From positions 178,852 through 242,851 of the forward strand of contig PGZL01000001.1 of NCBI GenBank assembly GCA_002840095.1: 64,000 bases of DNA, written 5' to 3'. Origin of the DNA: Gammaproteobacteria bacterium HGW-Gammaproteobacteria-1 (GTDB taxonomy: Bacteria > Pseudomonadota > Gammaproteobacteria > Thiohalomonadales > Thiohalomonadaceae). Positions 47,851 to 55,340 of this stretch are shown piece after piece. The notes below the pieces were generated by a model. The model was not told where the DNA came from, ran no database searches, and was given only the letters and a program-made list of their open reading frames with translations. The translations under genes and the position numbers were made by a program. Every line of letters begins with the position of its first letter. The first letter of the stretch is position 1.

Positions 47851-48022
47851 GTTATGAATGACTGCTACAGCAGGCCGGATAACCGGCCAGGAACCCGCAA
47901 AGACTCAAGGCTTCCGACGCTCATACCGGCCCCGGCTGGTTACGCTATACGACTGAATGGGCGCGGCAGAGGCATAGCCACTGGCGGCAGGTTGGCATCG
48001 CCCTGTAGCAGTCATCCATAAC
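47851..48022. repeat. Element bounded by 20-bp inverted repeats
   Basis: 47851-47870 and 48003-48022 are inverted repeats with a single mismatch (GTTATGAATGACTGCTACAG and its near complement), enclosing 132 bases with a strong GGCCGG-ATAA-CCGGCC hairpin. It fills the 213-base gap between genes. It could be a MITE-like element, an integron-attC-like site or a structured RNA; no target duplication is evident. Confidence 0.55.
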
Positions 48023-48040
48023 GTAGCCGAACTGAACCTC

Positions 48041-48319
48041 ATGGCCAACAACACGCTGCACCTGAACCTGAAGGGCGAGTATTTCGACCAGATCGCGGCC
48101 GGCACGAAACTGTTTGAGTACCGACTGCGGACAGGCTACTGGCGCCGACGCCTTCAGGGCCGCTCCTATCAGCGCGTGCTGGTGAAGAAGGGGTATCCCA
48201 GGGCCGGAGACCAGGAACGTATCGTGGAGCGACCCTGGCGCGGCTACGAGGAGCAAATTATCACCCACCCACACTTCGGATCGGAGCCGGTCGAAGTGTT
48301 TGCGATCCGGGTGAACTAG
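48041..48319 (+). CDS. ASCH-domain protein, 92 aa
   Basis: ATG 48041. TLHLNLKGEYFDQIAAGTKLFEYRLRTGYWRRRLQGRSYQRVLVKKGYP matches the ASCH domain (a PUA-like RNA-binding barrel with the G-x-K-x-x-E/F-x-R signature). ASCH proteins bind RNA or modified nucleosides; some are RNases or amidohydrolases. It is followed immediately by a glycosylase-like gene. Confidence 0.82.
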   Translation: MANNTLHLNLKGEYFDQIAAGTKLFEYRLRTGYWRRRLQGRSYQRVLVKKGYPRAGDQERIVERPWRGYEEQIITHPHFGSEPVEVFAIRVN

Positions 48320-48320
48320 G

Positions 48321-49007
48321 GTGGGCCGAGTCCCCGCCGATCTCTACATCCAAGTCCGTGATTGGCTTGTGGCCAACGATCTGGACGGCCCGGCGATGTA
48401 TCAGTGGGCCTCTAAACAGACCGGCCGCCCCGCGACACCTCAGAAGCTCGCTGCCGAGATCATTTGGATCATCCTCTGTGCCGGCCGTTCTGCGCAGGCA
48501 GCCCGGACAATCGAGCGTAAGGTCTGGGCAGCGATTGAGGTAGGTAGGCCGGTAGTAGAGGCGTTCGGCTACCGCGCGAAGGCCGCAGCCATCGAGCGCG
48601 CTTGGCACGAACGAGAAGCGGATTTCACCGCTCTCGCCAATATCCCCGCAGGCGACGTGGAGGCCCTTCTGAATTGGTGCCATTCCATCCCCTTCATTGG
48701 TGATGACACCCAGTTCCAGCTCGCGAAGAATCTGGGCGCCGATGTTTGCAAACCCGACATTTGGCTCTGTCGGCTCGCAGGAATTCCCGACAAGCCGAGG
48801 CACCCAGTGAAGGAGCGTTTTCGTACGTGCCAGGCGTTGTGTCGTCAGATCGCCGACGCTACCGGTGATCGCATTGCCGTGATCGATTCGATGCTATGGC
48901 TGGCCTGCAACAAAGGCGTGGTGTCGGTAAGCGCTGAGGCTGGGCCGGTTCGGTTCACGCCACCACCGGCGGCGCCGAAAGCGCGGCCGATTATGGTTGG
49001 CGTGTGA
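48321..49007 (+). CDS. HhH-GPD DNA glycosylase-like protein, 228 aa
   Basis: GTG 48321, one base after the ASCH gene. AAEIIWIILCAGRSAQAARTIERKVWAAI begins the helical core. A hairpin region follows (GDVEALLNWCHSIPFIGDDTQFQLAKNLGADVCKPDIWLCRLAG), in which KPD-x-W-L-x-R carries the catalytic aspartate pattern of the HhH-GPD superfamily. These enzymes remove damaged or modified bases. With ASCH next door, a modified-base pathway or phage defence is plausible. Confidence 0.78.
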   Translation: MGRVPADLYIQVRDWLVANDLDGPAMYQWASKQTGRPATPQKLAAEIIWIILCAGRSAQAARTIERKVWAAIEVGRPVVEAFGYRAKAAAIERAWHEREADFTALANIPAGDVEALLNWCHSIPFIGDDTQFQLAKNLGADVCKPDIWLCRLAGIPDKPRHPVKERFRTCQALCRQIADATGDRIAVIDSMLWLACNKGVVSVSAEAGPVRFTPPPAAPKARPIMVGV

Positions 49008-49103
49008 ATTGGCACTGCCGTCAGCGGTAGCAACAATGTTGACACGCTCACGCATTCTGATAGTATCTCCAATGTAGCAACATATAGCCCTATAGGTGCA
49101 TCA
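49008..49103 (+). promoter_or_regulatory. mazEF promoter with palindromic operator candidate
   Basis: TTGACA (49039-49044) and TAGTAT (49061-49066), 16 bases apart, make a good sigma-70 promoter. CAACA-A-TGTTG (49031-49041) is a palindrome overlapping the -35, and GTAGCAACA occurs twice (49027 and 49074), fitting autoregulation by the antitoxin. Confidence 0.7.
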
Positions 49104-49346
49104 ATGAAGACCCAAGTAAAGCAGTGGGGAAACAGTGCCGTCGTACGCATCCCCAAGCCCCTGCTCAAGGGTGTCGGCCTGGAGATCGATTCCCCCATCG
49201 AGATCAGCGTTGTGGACGGCCATCTGGTGATCGACCCCGTGAGGGAGGGCGAATACACCCTGGACGCCCTGCTCGCCGGCATCACACCGGAGAACCTGCA
49301 CAACGAAGCGAATTTCGGCGTGCCTGTAGGCCGTGAGGTGGCCTGA
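49104..49346 (+). CDS. mazE: MazE-type antitoxin, 80 aa
   Basis: MKTQVKQWGNSAVVRIPKPLLKGVGLEIDSPIEISVVDGHLVIDP is the AbrB/MazE swapped-hairpin DNA-binding domain; the C-terminal YTLDALLAGITPENLHNEANFG is the toxin-neutralising tail. The stop overlaps the toxin start (TGATG). One of the few array genes with its own promoter. Confidence 0.93.
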   Translation: MKTQVKQWGNSAVVRIPKPLLKGVGLEIDSPIEISVVDGHLVIDPVREGEYTLDALLAGITPENLHNEANFGVPVGREVA

Positions 49347-49687
49347 TGGTCGAGTACGTGCCGAAGCAAGGCGACGTGGTGTGGCTGGATTTCGACCCCC
49401 AGGCGGGGCACGAGCAGAAGGAACGCCGGCCGGCGCTGGTGATGTCGCCCAGCCGCTACAACCGGGTGACCGGGCTGATGGTTTGCTGTCCGATGACCAA
49501 CCAGGTGAAAGGCTACCCCTTTGAGGTGGCCATGAAGGGCGTGCGCGGGGTCAGTGGCGTGGCCCTGGCTGATCAGGTCAAGAGTCTCGACTGGCGTGCG
49601 CGTCATGCCGAAAAGAAGGGGCAGGTGACGAAGGCTGTGCTGGCGGAAGCGCTGGCGAAGGCCCGCGCCCTGCTCGATGCGGAGTGA
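49346..49687 (+). CDS. mazF: MazF-type endoribonuclease toxin, 113 aa
   Basis: YVPKQGDVVWLDFDPQAGHEQKERRPALVMSPSRYN is the MazF/PemK signature, with GVALADQVKSLDWRAR in the second half. MazF cleaves single-stranded mRNA at short motifs. Length is typical. TTGGAGAAG follows its stop directly, so the array resumes. Confidence 0.94.
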   Translation: MVEYVPKQGDVVWLDFDPQAGHEQKERRPALVMSPSRYNRVTGLMVCCPMTNQVKGYPFEVAMKGVRGVSGVALADQVKSLDWRARHAEKKGQVTKAVLAEALAKARALLDAE

Positions 49688-49709
49688 TTGGAGAAGAGGG
49701 TCTGAAAAC

Positions 49710-49964
49710 GTGGATTTGATTCTAATGCTCGGTATCGCAGGAATTGGGTTGGTTTTCGCATACCTCGCCTTCGCGTGGATTGTGGATCGGCGCAATAGTG
49801 TTCGCGTAGCCCCTGGCCTCAGATTGCCTGTCACCCGCGCTGGCGAACGTCCGTTACCTCTCAATCAACGTCACTTCCTCGACCGTTGGATATTCACAAC
49901 CGCCGGGGTTGGTTTGCTTGGGGCGTTGTCGCTCGTAGTGATTCTGTGGCGGACGCTGTTTTAA
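49710..49964 (+). CDS. Two-pass membrane protein, 84 aa
   Basis: GTG 49710, 13 bases after a type A linker. Membrane segments are ILMLGIAGIGLVFAYLAFAWIV and WIFTTAGVGLLGALSLVVILW, with a basic linker between. No family recognised. Confidence 0.6.
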   Translation: MDLILMLGIAGIGLVFAYLAFAWIVDRRNSVRVAPGLRLPVTRAGERPLPLNQRHFLDRWIFTTAGVGLLGALSLVVILWRTLF

Positions 49965-49994
49965 CCGATAGGGAACCGGAGAAGGGAGAGTCTT

Positions 49995-50282
49995 ATGAAG
50001 AAGGTGAGTTTATTGGTTGTTGCTGCTTTTGGCGTCTTCGGTATGTTTGCGGCGGTGCACGCAGATGATGGTACCCTCAAGCCTGGCCAGGCTACTGGCA
50101 TCCACATGGTTACGGCACATGAGGTGCCTGAGCTGCCAATCTCGTTCCCCGCGATGTACCGGACGGCGGACGGAATGGCATGCGTTACGACCACCAAGAC
50201 CGTCCGGACGGAGCCCTCTGCGAGGGCGACGACTATGGATGTGACTGTGGTCGCGCCCATAGGAAAACGAAGGAGAAGATAA
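49995..50282 (+). CDS. Truncated copy of the exported protein at 63231, 95 aa
   Basis: Nearly identical to the first 86 codons of the gene at 63231, including the upstream GGGAGAGTCTT and the signal peptide (MKKVSLLVVAAFGVFGMFAAVHA). After GTGGTC at 50252 the sequences part company; this copy runs into GCGCCCATAGG and ends 9 codons later. A truncated protein may be made; it is better viewed as a duplicated fragment. Confidence 0.65.
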   Translation: MKKVSLLVVAAFGVFGMFAAVHADDGTLKPGQATGIHMVTAHEVPELPISFPAMYRTADGMACVTTTKTVRTEPSARATTMDVTVVAPIGKRRRR

Positions 50283-50833
50283 TGCTTGAACCAGTGACCA
50301 GCCGATGGCAGTCGGCAGTGATGCTTCTGGGTTTTGGTCTACTGGCCGCAGGCGGCCTTGTGACATCGCCGCTGCTGGCCTGGCCGTTCCTCTTGGACAC
50401 CGTCCTTACGGAGAGCCAGGCGCGTCTTATCTGGTGTCTACCTGGGAGCTTGGGCGCCCTCGGTGTCGTTATGATAACGCTAAGCGCTAACAAGCGGAGA
50501 GTGAGTCGCAAGGGGCGAGCAGCGGCAATACTGGTCGGATGCGGGGTGATGGCTCTACTCACCTCATGGATTCAGCACTCGCTCTTTAGCGAAGCCGACT
50601 CCAATGGGTATAGCGCCGTGGCCACAATGACCTCCTATATTCCCGGTTTACGCGAACGGTACGCCCAGCATTACCAGGACGGGAAGCTCACAGCCTGGGA
50701 GGCTATGATGATTACCGCTGATGGCGAGAACATCCAACGGCAAAGGGAGCGTGCCGCGAAGCGTCAGAGGAATGAAACTGAGCTCAGTTCTTCAAAGAGT
50801 CGGGCATTTGAAGCGGCAAAGTCGCAACTGTAG
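50282..50833 (+). CDS. Membrane protein, 183 aa
   Basis: ATG 50282, linker ATAGGAAAACGAAGGAGAAG. Three hydrophobic segments (AVMLLGFGLLAAGGLVTSPLLAW, LIWCLPGSLGALGVVMITLS, AAAILVGCGVMALLTSW) then a charged helical tail (NIQRQRERAAKRQRNE). No family recognised. Confidence 0.65.
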   Translation: MLEPVTSRWQSAVMLLGFGLLAAGGLVTSPLLAWPFLLDTVLTESQARLIWCLPGSLGALGVVMITLSANKRRVSRKGRAAAILVGCGVMALLTSWIQHSLFSEADSNGYSAVATMTSYIPGLRERYAQHYQDGKLTAWEAMMITADGENIQRQRERAAKRQRNETELSSSKSRAFEAAKSQL

Positions 50834-50865
50834 GGTTGGAAACCGGAATTACGAGGGAGGCCAAT

Positions 50866-51414
50866 ATGGGCTGGAAGGCGGTCAAAGAGCATTACCAAAT
50901 CAGTCATATTGTGCACATGCGCGACCATAGTCTCTGTATTGGTTCAGGCTACATCTCAGACATCATCGTGGTGTCCCCGAATGGGGAAATCCTCAAGCGC
51001 TACGAATGGGGCTCTAATGACGATCTCGGTCGCTACCAGCGCGAAATCGAAGCCGACCCCGCGAAGTTCCAGGAATTGCTGGAGGCGTCGGATACGTTCA
51101 CTGATTCGGTGGCCGTCTATACCTACTGCGACGCCGAGATTCAAGAAAAGCTGTGTGAGGCTCCTGGCTGGCCGAACGTCACCCATGATGGGTGCCTCAT
51201 GTACGATAACACCTTCTCAACGGACAAGGCGAAGATCGTGGCTCGCGCGAAGAAGGAAGCAATTCTCGGTATCCGATTTGCTAATGAGCGGATCGAGCGG
51301 GTCGAGAAGGACTTGAATGAGGCGCGAGCGGACCTTTCCGACCTGGAACGCCAGGTGGCCTTGCTTGCGGCGGAGTATCCTGAGACTGAAAGTGCCGAAT
51401 ACACGGCACAGTGA
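50866..51414 (+). CDS. Hypothetical protein with C-terminal coiled coil, 182 aa
   Basis: Linker GGTTGGAAACCGG at 50833 is 20 bases before ATG 50866; GAGG lies closer. The N-terminal part is alpha/beta (YQISHIVHMRDHSLCIGSGYISDIIVVSPNGEILKRYEW), the C-terminus a coiled coil (RFANERIERVEKDLNEARADLSDLERQVALL). No family recognised. Confidence 0.68.
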   Translation: MGWKAVKEHYQISHIVHMRDHSLCIGSGYISDIIVVSPNGEILKRYEWGSNDDLGRYQREIEADPAKFQELLEASDTFTDSVAVYTYCDAEIQEKLCEAPGWPNVTHDGCLMYDNTFSTDKAKIVARAKKEAILGIRFANERIERVEKDLNEARADLSDLERQVALLAAEYPETESAEYTAQ

Positions 51415-51431
51415 GAGGAAAAGGAACCGCT

Positions 51432-51590
51432 GTGACCGAACCAATGCCAGGCATGACCGCGATTGATGACGAGACCATTCGGATGGTCCGGCTGATCGAG
51501 AAAGTGGCATCAGGCTCATGGCTCGTTGAGCGGCTGGATACCGGGTTTCGCTACGAAGTGCCGCCGGCGCGACTGACGGCAATCAGCTAA
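51432..51590 (+). CDS. Small protein, paralogue of the 44452 gene, 52 aa
   Basis: GTG 51432 opens MTEPMPGMTAIDDETIRMVRLIEKVAS...VERLDTGFRYEVPPARL. Linker AGAGGAAAAGGAACCGC precedes it. See 44452 for the second copy. It is too short for most gene finders, but duplication with conserved reading frame supports it. Confidence 0.65.
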   Translation: MTEPMPGMTAIDDETIRMVRLIEKVASGSWLVERLDTGFRYEVPPARLTAIS

Positions 51591-51602
51591 TTGGAGAAGA
51601 AC

Positions 51603-51770
51603 GTGAGCGACATGGGGCGCCAAATCCGAGAGTACCGCCAGCAGCACACCGAAACGCTCGCTGCTCTGGAGCAAATTGACAGCCTGTTGGTTGACGGAAC
51701 CCAAGAGCCTGGGAAGCGCCTGAATGAGTGCCGAGACCTGATCGCCAAGGTCACCGGGAGGGCCAGCTAG
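51603..51770 (+). CDS. Small helical protein, 55 aa
   Basis: TTGGAGAAGAAC linker, GTG 51603. One long helix (MGRQIREYRQQHTETLAALEQIDSLL) and a shorter one (KRLNECRDLIAKVTG), a coiled-coil-like hairpin. The stop overlaps the next GTG (TAGTG). Confidence 0.6.
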   Translation: MSDMGRQIREYRQQHTETLAALEQIDSLLVDGTQEPGKRLNECRDLIAKVTGRAS

Positions 51771-52087
51771 TGACTGATATTCTGGAAAGACTGAATGCCC
51801 GCCTGAACGACATCCAGGACTCCCTCCTTGCTGCCGCGATTGAGGAGATTGAAAAGTTGCGCATGACCAAGGTGCGCCGCGGAAAGTTGCTGTCGGACAT
51901 TTTCAATGATGACACTAGCGAAATGCTCCCAATGGACATTAAGAATCGTATTGACGATGAGTTAATGGGGCGGGCTGAATTTTGCAGTGCCGAGGCGCTT
52001 TGGCAGAGACTGCCAGCGAAGATTAGTCCTGAAACGCTGAAAATGATGACTACCTTCGGTGAGGATTCTGATGGAATCGAAGACTGA
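51770..52087 (+). CDS. Hypothetical helical protein, 105 aa
   Basis: GTG 51770 overlaps the stop upstream. Helical throughout (DILERLNARLNDIQDSLLAAAIEEIEKLRMTKVRRGKLLSDIF...). Its 3' end overlaps the next gene by 17 bases. No family recognised. Confidence 0.6.
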   Translation: MTDILERLNARLNDIQDSLLAAAIEEIEKLRMTKVRRGKLLSDIFNDDTSEMLPMDIKNRIDDELMGRAEFCSAEALWQRLPAKISPETLKMMTTFGEDSDGIED

Positions 52088-52322
52088 TAGTACGCAACTT
52101 ATCTGTGACGTGGCCAATTGCCTCTCACCGACACAGCGGAATTTCGTGAAACTTGTGAAAGGATCGACTGCTGGGTGGCCGGCAAGCCTCAAGAATCCTA
52201 CGGCTGGCGCGTTGCAGCGACATGGCATTGTAGAGCCTAAATATGCCGGAAGGGGTCTTTATTGCTGGACCCTCACGGAATTCGGGACAAAATTAGCCGC
52301 TACCACTGGTGACTGGGACTAA
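52071..52322 (+). CDS. Winged-helix-like protein, 83 aa
   Basis: ATG 52071, inside the end of the previous gene. LSPTQRNFVKLVKGSTAGWPASLKNPTAGALQRHGIVEPKYAGRGLYCWTLTEFGTKLA reads like a winged helix with the beta wing (YCWTLTEFG), as in small DNA-binding proteins of phages. Confidence 0.65.
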   Translation: MESKTDSTQLICDVANCLSPTQRNFVKLVKGSTAGWPASLKNPTAGALQRHGIVEPKYAGRGLYCWTLTEFGTKLAATTGDWD

Positions 52323-52338
52323 GATACGGAGAGCGAGC

Positions 52339-52584
52339 ATGCAGAACGCAACGAGTTACCATCCCGATCCTGAAATTAACGCTGAACTGATCCAGCAGGC
52401 GAACGAGGCCGAGGCCTTCGATCTCAGCATCGGATACCCGCCGCGCTGGTGGACCTGTCCGGAATGTGGCGCCGCGCACAATCGCGGCCACTTCCAAGCA
52501 ATTGGGCAGCATCGCTGCCTCCGTTGCGGCTACGTAGGGAGCGGCGGTGTGATGCGCATAAACCCTCCAGGCACCAGCCAGTGA
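52339..52584 (+). CDS. Zinc-ribbon protein, 81 aa
   Basis: ATG 52339. WWTCPECGAAHNRGHFQAIGQHRCLRCGYVG contains C-x2-C...C-x2-C, a classic zinc ribbon, after a helical N-terminus. Function unknown. The following ~100 bases hold only a type B linker (near 52637) and an 11-codon ORF. Confidence 0.7.
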   Translation: MQNATSYHPDPEINAELIQQANEAEAFDLSIGYPPRWWTCPECGAAHNRGHFQAIGQHRCLRCGYVGSGGVMRINPPGTSQ

Positions 52585-52683
52585 CGCACGCTCATCAGAA
52601 CGCCATGGGGGCTCCTTCGCCGTCCAGGCTCAGTCATAGGAAACGAGGTTCATGCCGTCCGGCGTGAAGAGGGGAAGTGAGGC

Positions 52684-52950
52684 ATGAGTAGTCGCGTTTT
52701 CGCAGTCCGCTACGAGGTTCAATCGCAGAATTGGCGTAGCGGCCAGTTTTCGATCCCTGCCGACGTCGCCCAGATACTGGCGCTTCAACCAGGCGACGAC
52801 GTAGTTGTTGAGGTGGCGTCGGCCAAAGGCTCGAAAACCGTGATCACGAAGGCAAAGTCGGGGCTCGAAGTCTACGGCCAATTCGGAGATCACGTCGAAC
52901 CCGGCGAGTTGGTGGTGGTAAGTTTGACCAAGATTAATGCGTTTGGGTAG
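52684..52950 (+). CDS. AbrB-like DNA-binding protein, 88 aa
   Basis: ATG 52684. SGQFSIPADVAQILALQPGDDVVVEVASAKGSKTVITKAKSGLEVYG fits an AbrB/SpoVT swapped-hairpin domain (I-P-x-x-V-x-x-x-L-x-L-x-x-G-D). No toxin is next to it, so it may be an orphan regulator. Confidence 0.7.
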   Translation: MSSRVFAVRYEVQSQNWRSGQFSIPADVAQILALQPGDDVVVEVASAKGSKTVITKAKSGLEVYGQFGDHVEPGELVVVSLTKINAFG

Positions 52951-52971
52951 TCATAGGAAACCGGACCGGAC

Positions 52972-53145
52972 ATGCGCAATCCAATTGAACGACTCACACG
53001 AAAAGGGGTGCTCGCATGGCTTGTCACGAATCTTGCTGGCGTAATGCTCGCAGGGTACATGATGGCCATGTGCCTGGGCTATGTGCTGTTTGGCATGATG
53101 AGTGAGCGCCAGCAGAATGGCGCCGATGCAGGTTCGCCGTCGTAG
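52972..53145 (+). CDS. Small membrane protein, 57 aa
   Basis: Type B linker ATAGGAAACCGG at 52953, ATG 52972. One membrane segment (WLVTNLAGVMLAGYMMAMCLGYVLFGMM) between basic and polar ends. Confidence 0.6.
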   Translation: MRNPIERLTRKGVLAWLVTNLAGVMLAGYMMAMCLGYVLFGMMSERQQNGADAGSPS

Positions 53146-53170
53146 CACGCAAAGACAAATTGGAGAAGAC

Positions 53171-53446
53171 GTGTCTACCAAAGAGCAAGAAGATGCACTA
53201 ACTGAACTGGTTAAGGAGGGGCAGGCGCGAGGTGATTATGTTCTCGACAAGCCACCTCTCTTTGGGCCTGGTGAGGATGTAACCCACAGAAAGGGTGGCG
53301 GGTATGTGATCCTCAAGTCTCCCGATGGCCGCAGGCTGGAGTATTGCGGCGAGCAGTTCTACGAGTATGTCAGCACCAAGGATAACTCGGTATGGATTCG
53401 TCGCCAGAGCGAAATGGAAGACGGTCGTTTTACTAAAACCAAGTAA
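53171..53446 (+). CDS. Hypothetical protein, 91 aa
   Basis: TTGGAGAAGAC then GTG 53171. N-terminal helix, then a beta-rich part (GGGYVILKSPDGRRLEYCGEQFYEYVSTKDNSVWIRRQSE). No family recognised. The product's composition is more AT-rich than in most neighbours. Confidence 0.62.
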   Translation: MSTKEQEDALTELVKEGQARGDYVLDKPPLFGPGEDVTHRKGGGYVILKSPDGRRLEYCGEQFYEYVSTKDNSVWIRRQSEMEDGRFTKTK

Positions 53447-53458
53447 TAGGAAAAGAGC

Positions 53459-53896
53459 GTGAGCACTCTACAAATGGCAAAAACATTCAAAGTGGCCTCG
53501 ATTTTTGATGTGATCGCTGAAGCCGAGAGGGCGGGCTTAAATACTCTGACCGTAAACGCCTCAAATGTCGCCAATGATGGCGAAAGTATTGCGATCCCTG
53601 ACAGCATAAAAGGAAAAGGCTTGTTGCAGGTATCGGTAACCGAAGAGGTTTATGCCTCCTATGTCGGCGAGCTAATAAGCGGCGCTTGCACCAATGCCCC
53701 TTCTGGCGAAGCGCCAGCCGACGTGGAGGCGCGGGCAAGGGCCATTCTGGCTGATGGTAATTCGTTTCGCGCGGGGTTTATGCACGAATCGTTGCGAATA
53801 TTGTTTGAGGTTATGCCGGAGGGTGCGCAACAGGCGCATCGTGGTGGGTCCATCGTTATCGGGTGGCGGCGGTCTCATAAATCTGTCAGCAGATGA
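53459..53896 (+). CDS. Hypothetical protein, 145 aa
   Basis: Linker ATAGGAAAAGAGC, GTG 53459. Alpha/beta, with FDVIAEAERAGLNTLTVNASNVANDGESIAIP and a helical EVEARARAILADGNSFRAGF-type C-terminal half. No family recognised. Confidence 0.6.
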   Translation: MSTLQMAKTFKVASIFDVIAEAERAGLNTLTVNASNVANDGESIAIPDSIKGKGLLQVSVTEEVYASYVGELISGACTNAPSGEAPADVEARARAILADGNSFRAGFMHESLRILFEVMPEGAQQAHRGGSIVIGWRRSHKSVSR

Positions 53897-53917
53897 TAGG
53901 AAACGAGGGGTAGCGAC

Positions 53918-54238
53918 ATGAAAGGTGCATTGTTGCCGGCATTTATGTTGTGCGCGGTGGTGTTTGGTGGGATCGGGTACGCTGTAGGCCGTGAAGAGGC
54001 TGGCGCGATTATTGATATGCAACAACAGAACGCGGCTATTCTCGATGACATGAGCGTCACCATGATGGAGTTCTATCAAGTCAGCATTGATCGTCAGCGT
54101 ATTGTAATGGCCGAGGTGCAACAGATTCTTTCCGACGAACAAAAGGAACAGGTCCGGCAAAGACTGAGCGAGGTCAAGAAATCGAACGACTGGCCTGCGT
54201 ACTCGGAGCGTGTAGAGCAGATGCTCGCCGCCAAGTAG
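53918..54238 (+). CDS. Membrane-anchored protein, 106 aa
   Basis: Linker ATAGGAAACGAGGGG, ATG 53918. One N-terminal membrane segment or signal (LLPAFMLCAVVFGGIGYAVG) followed by long helices (AGAIIDMQQQNAAILDDMSVTMMEFYQVSIDRQRIVMAEVQQIL), likely a coiled coil in the periplasm. Confidence 0.62.
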   Translation: MKGALLPAFMLCAVVFGGIGYAVGREEAGAIIDMQQQNAAILDDMSVTMMEFYQVSIDRQRIVMAEVQQILSDEQKEQVRQRLSEVKKSNDWPAYSERVEQMLAAK

Positions 54239-54251
54239 AAAGAGGAAGAGG

Positions 54252-54419
54252 ATGCCTGCCGTGGAAGAGCGCTCAACAGCTTTGATATCCGTTCGCCCGG
54301 ACGGCTTCGTGGACGGCGTAAGTTACTCGGGTGTTGGTGACGACGAATTCCGTGCGGATGCGGAGGCCCTTGGGCTTGAGGTGCGAGAGGTTGACCGCGT
54401 TTACGCGAAACAGGTCTGA
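54252..54419 (+). CDS. Hypothetical protein, 55 aa
   Basis: ATG 54252 after AGAGGAAGAGG. A small alpha/beta protein (TALISVRPDGFVDGVSYSGVGDDEFRADAEALGLEVREVDRVYA). No family recognised. The 70 bases after it contain a degenerate stretch and the next type B linker. Confidence 0.6.
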   Translation: MPAVEERSTALISVRPDGFVDGVSYSGVGDDEFRADAEALGLEVREVDRVYAKQV

Positions 54420-54489
54420 CTCACGCACATCCCGATCAACGGTGGCACCGTGTTGCCGACATAAAGAGTGATAGGAAACCGGAGGAGCG

Positions 54490-54777
54490 ATGGAACTATC
54501 TGATTTTCAGCGGGGCGCGGTTTACTCAATCATCACGAAAGAGTATTCGCCGGACGGTGAAAGCGTGATCCCAGGCAAGACGATGGTCCGCCGTATCCTT
54601 GAACCGGCTACCAGAGAGAACTCGCGAATGCGTGCGGAAGGAAATATCGAGATGCCTACGGATTATGAGGTCGCGGGGTGGCAGGCGTTTCTGCGAGTTC
54701 AGAACGTGGACAGCGGGCGCGTCCACCTTCTGCATCCAGAGACGATCGAGAGTGCGACGATGGTGCAAGAGCAATGA
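54490..54777 (+). CDS. Hypothetical protein, 95 aa
   Basis: ATAGGAAACCGGAGGAGCG linker, ATG 54490. Beta-rich with an EVAGWQAFLRVQNVDSGRVHLLHPETIESA C-terminal half that looks like a small barrel with a conserved surface. The stop overlaps the next start (ATGA). Confidence 0.62.
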   Translation: MELSDFQRGAVYSIITKEYSPDGESVIPGKTMVRRILEPATRENSRMRAEGNIEMPTDYEVAGWQAFLRVQNVDSGRVHLLHPETIESATMVQEQ

Positions 54778-54968
54778 GTAACCTTGGTCAGTTCGCGAGC
54801 GAGTACGGCGGGGCCATTGTGATGGTCGTTGTGTTTGTTGTTGTGTTTGTCGCTTGGTGGCGATGGCTGCTGTCGCCACCAAGCGCCGGTAGCGGCGGGA
54901 CGTACAACCCGTATGACCGCGACGACACGAGCCGGCGCGGCACCGTAAACGGTCGGGCACCGGAATAG
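54774..54968 (+). CDS. Small membrane protein, 64 aa
   Basis: ATG 54774 overlaps the previous stop. One membrane segment (AIVMVVVFVVVFVAWWRWLL) and a disordered, Gly/Arg-rich tail. Coupled to the preceding gene. Confidence 0.6.
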   Translation: MSNLGQFASEYGGAIVMVVVFVVVFVAWWRWLLSPPSAGSGGTYNPYDRDDTSRRGTVNGRAPE

Positions 54969-54977
54969 GAGGCGGCG

Positions 54978-55316
54978 ATGGCCGACATGGACGAAATTCT
55001 GGACGCCTATACAGTCCGCAGGGATGACGTGCTGGCGTTAATCAATACGTTCCGAAGGGCACGTAAATTCAATATTTACGGGATGGTATACCAGACCGGA
55101 TCGATTCCGACAGGTGAGGTTATGACCGACATGGCTCGATTCCTCATATCGCATCTTGGGATTTGTGACGATGGCGCGCTGGGATCAGAGGCGGGGGTTG
55201 CCGACCTACGTGCGGCGATGGCGGATGGACATCCGGTTGCGGACGACGTGTCGAGCTTGTTGGCCGCGCTATATCCAATCCCGTTCGCACCACACACGAC
55301 GGCCAATCTTGGCTAA
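54978..55316 (+). CDS. Hypothetical protein, 112 aa
   Basis: ATG 54978 after AGGAGGCGGCG. Helical, with MDEILDAYTVRRDDVLALINTFRRARKF and MTDMARFLISHLGICDDGAL. No family recognised. Confidence 0.62.
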   Translation: MADMDEILDAYTVRRDDVLALINTFRRARKFNIYGMVYQTGSIPTGEVMTDMARFLISHLGICDDGALGSEAGVADLRAAMADGHPVADDVSSLLAALYPIPFAPHTTANLG

Positions 55317-55340
55317 TCTGGAGAAGACAATAGGAGTCGA

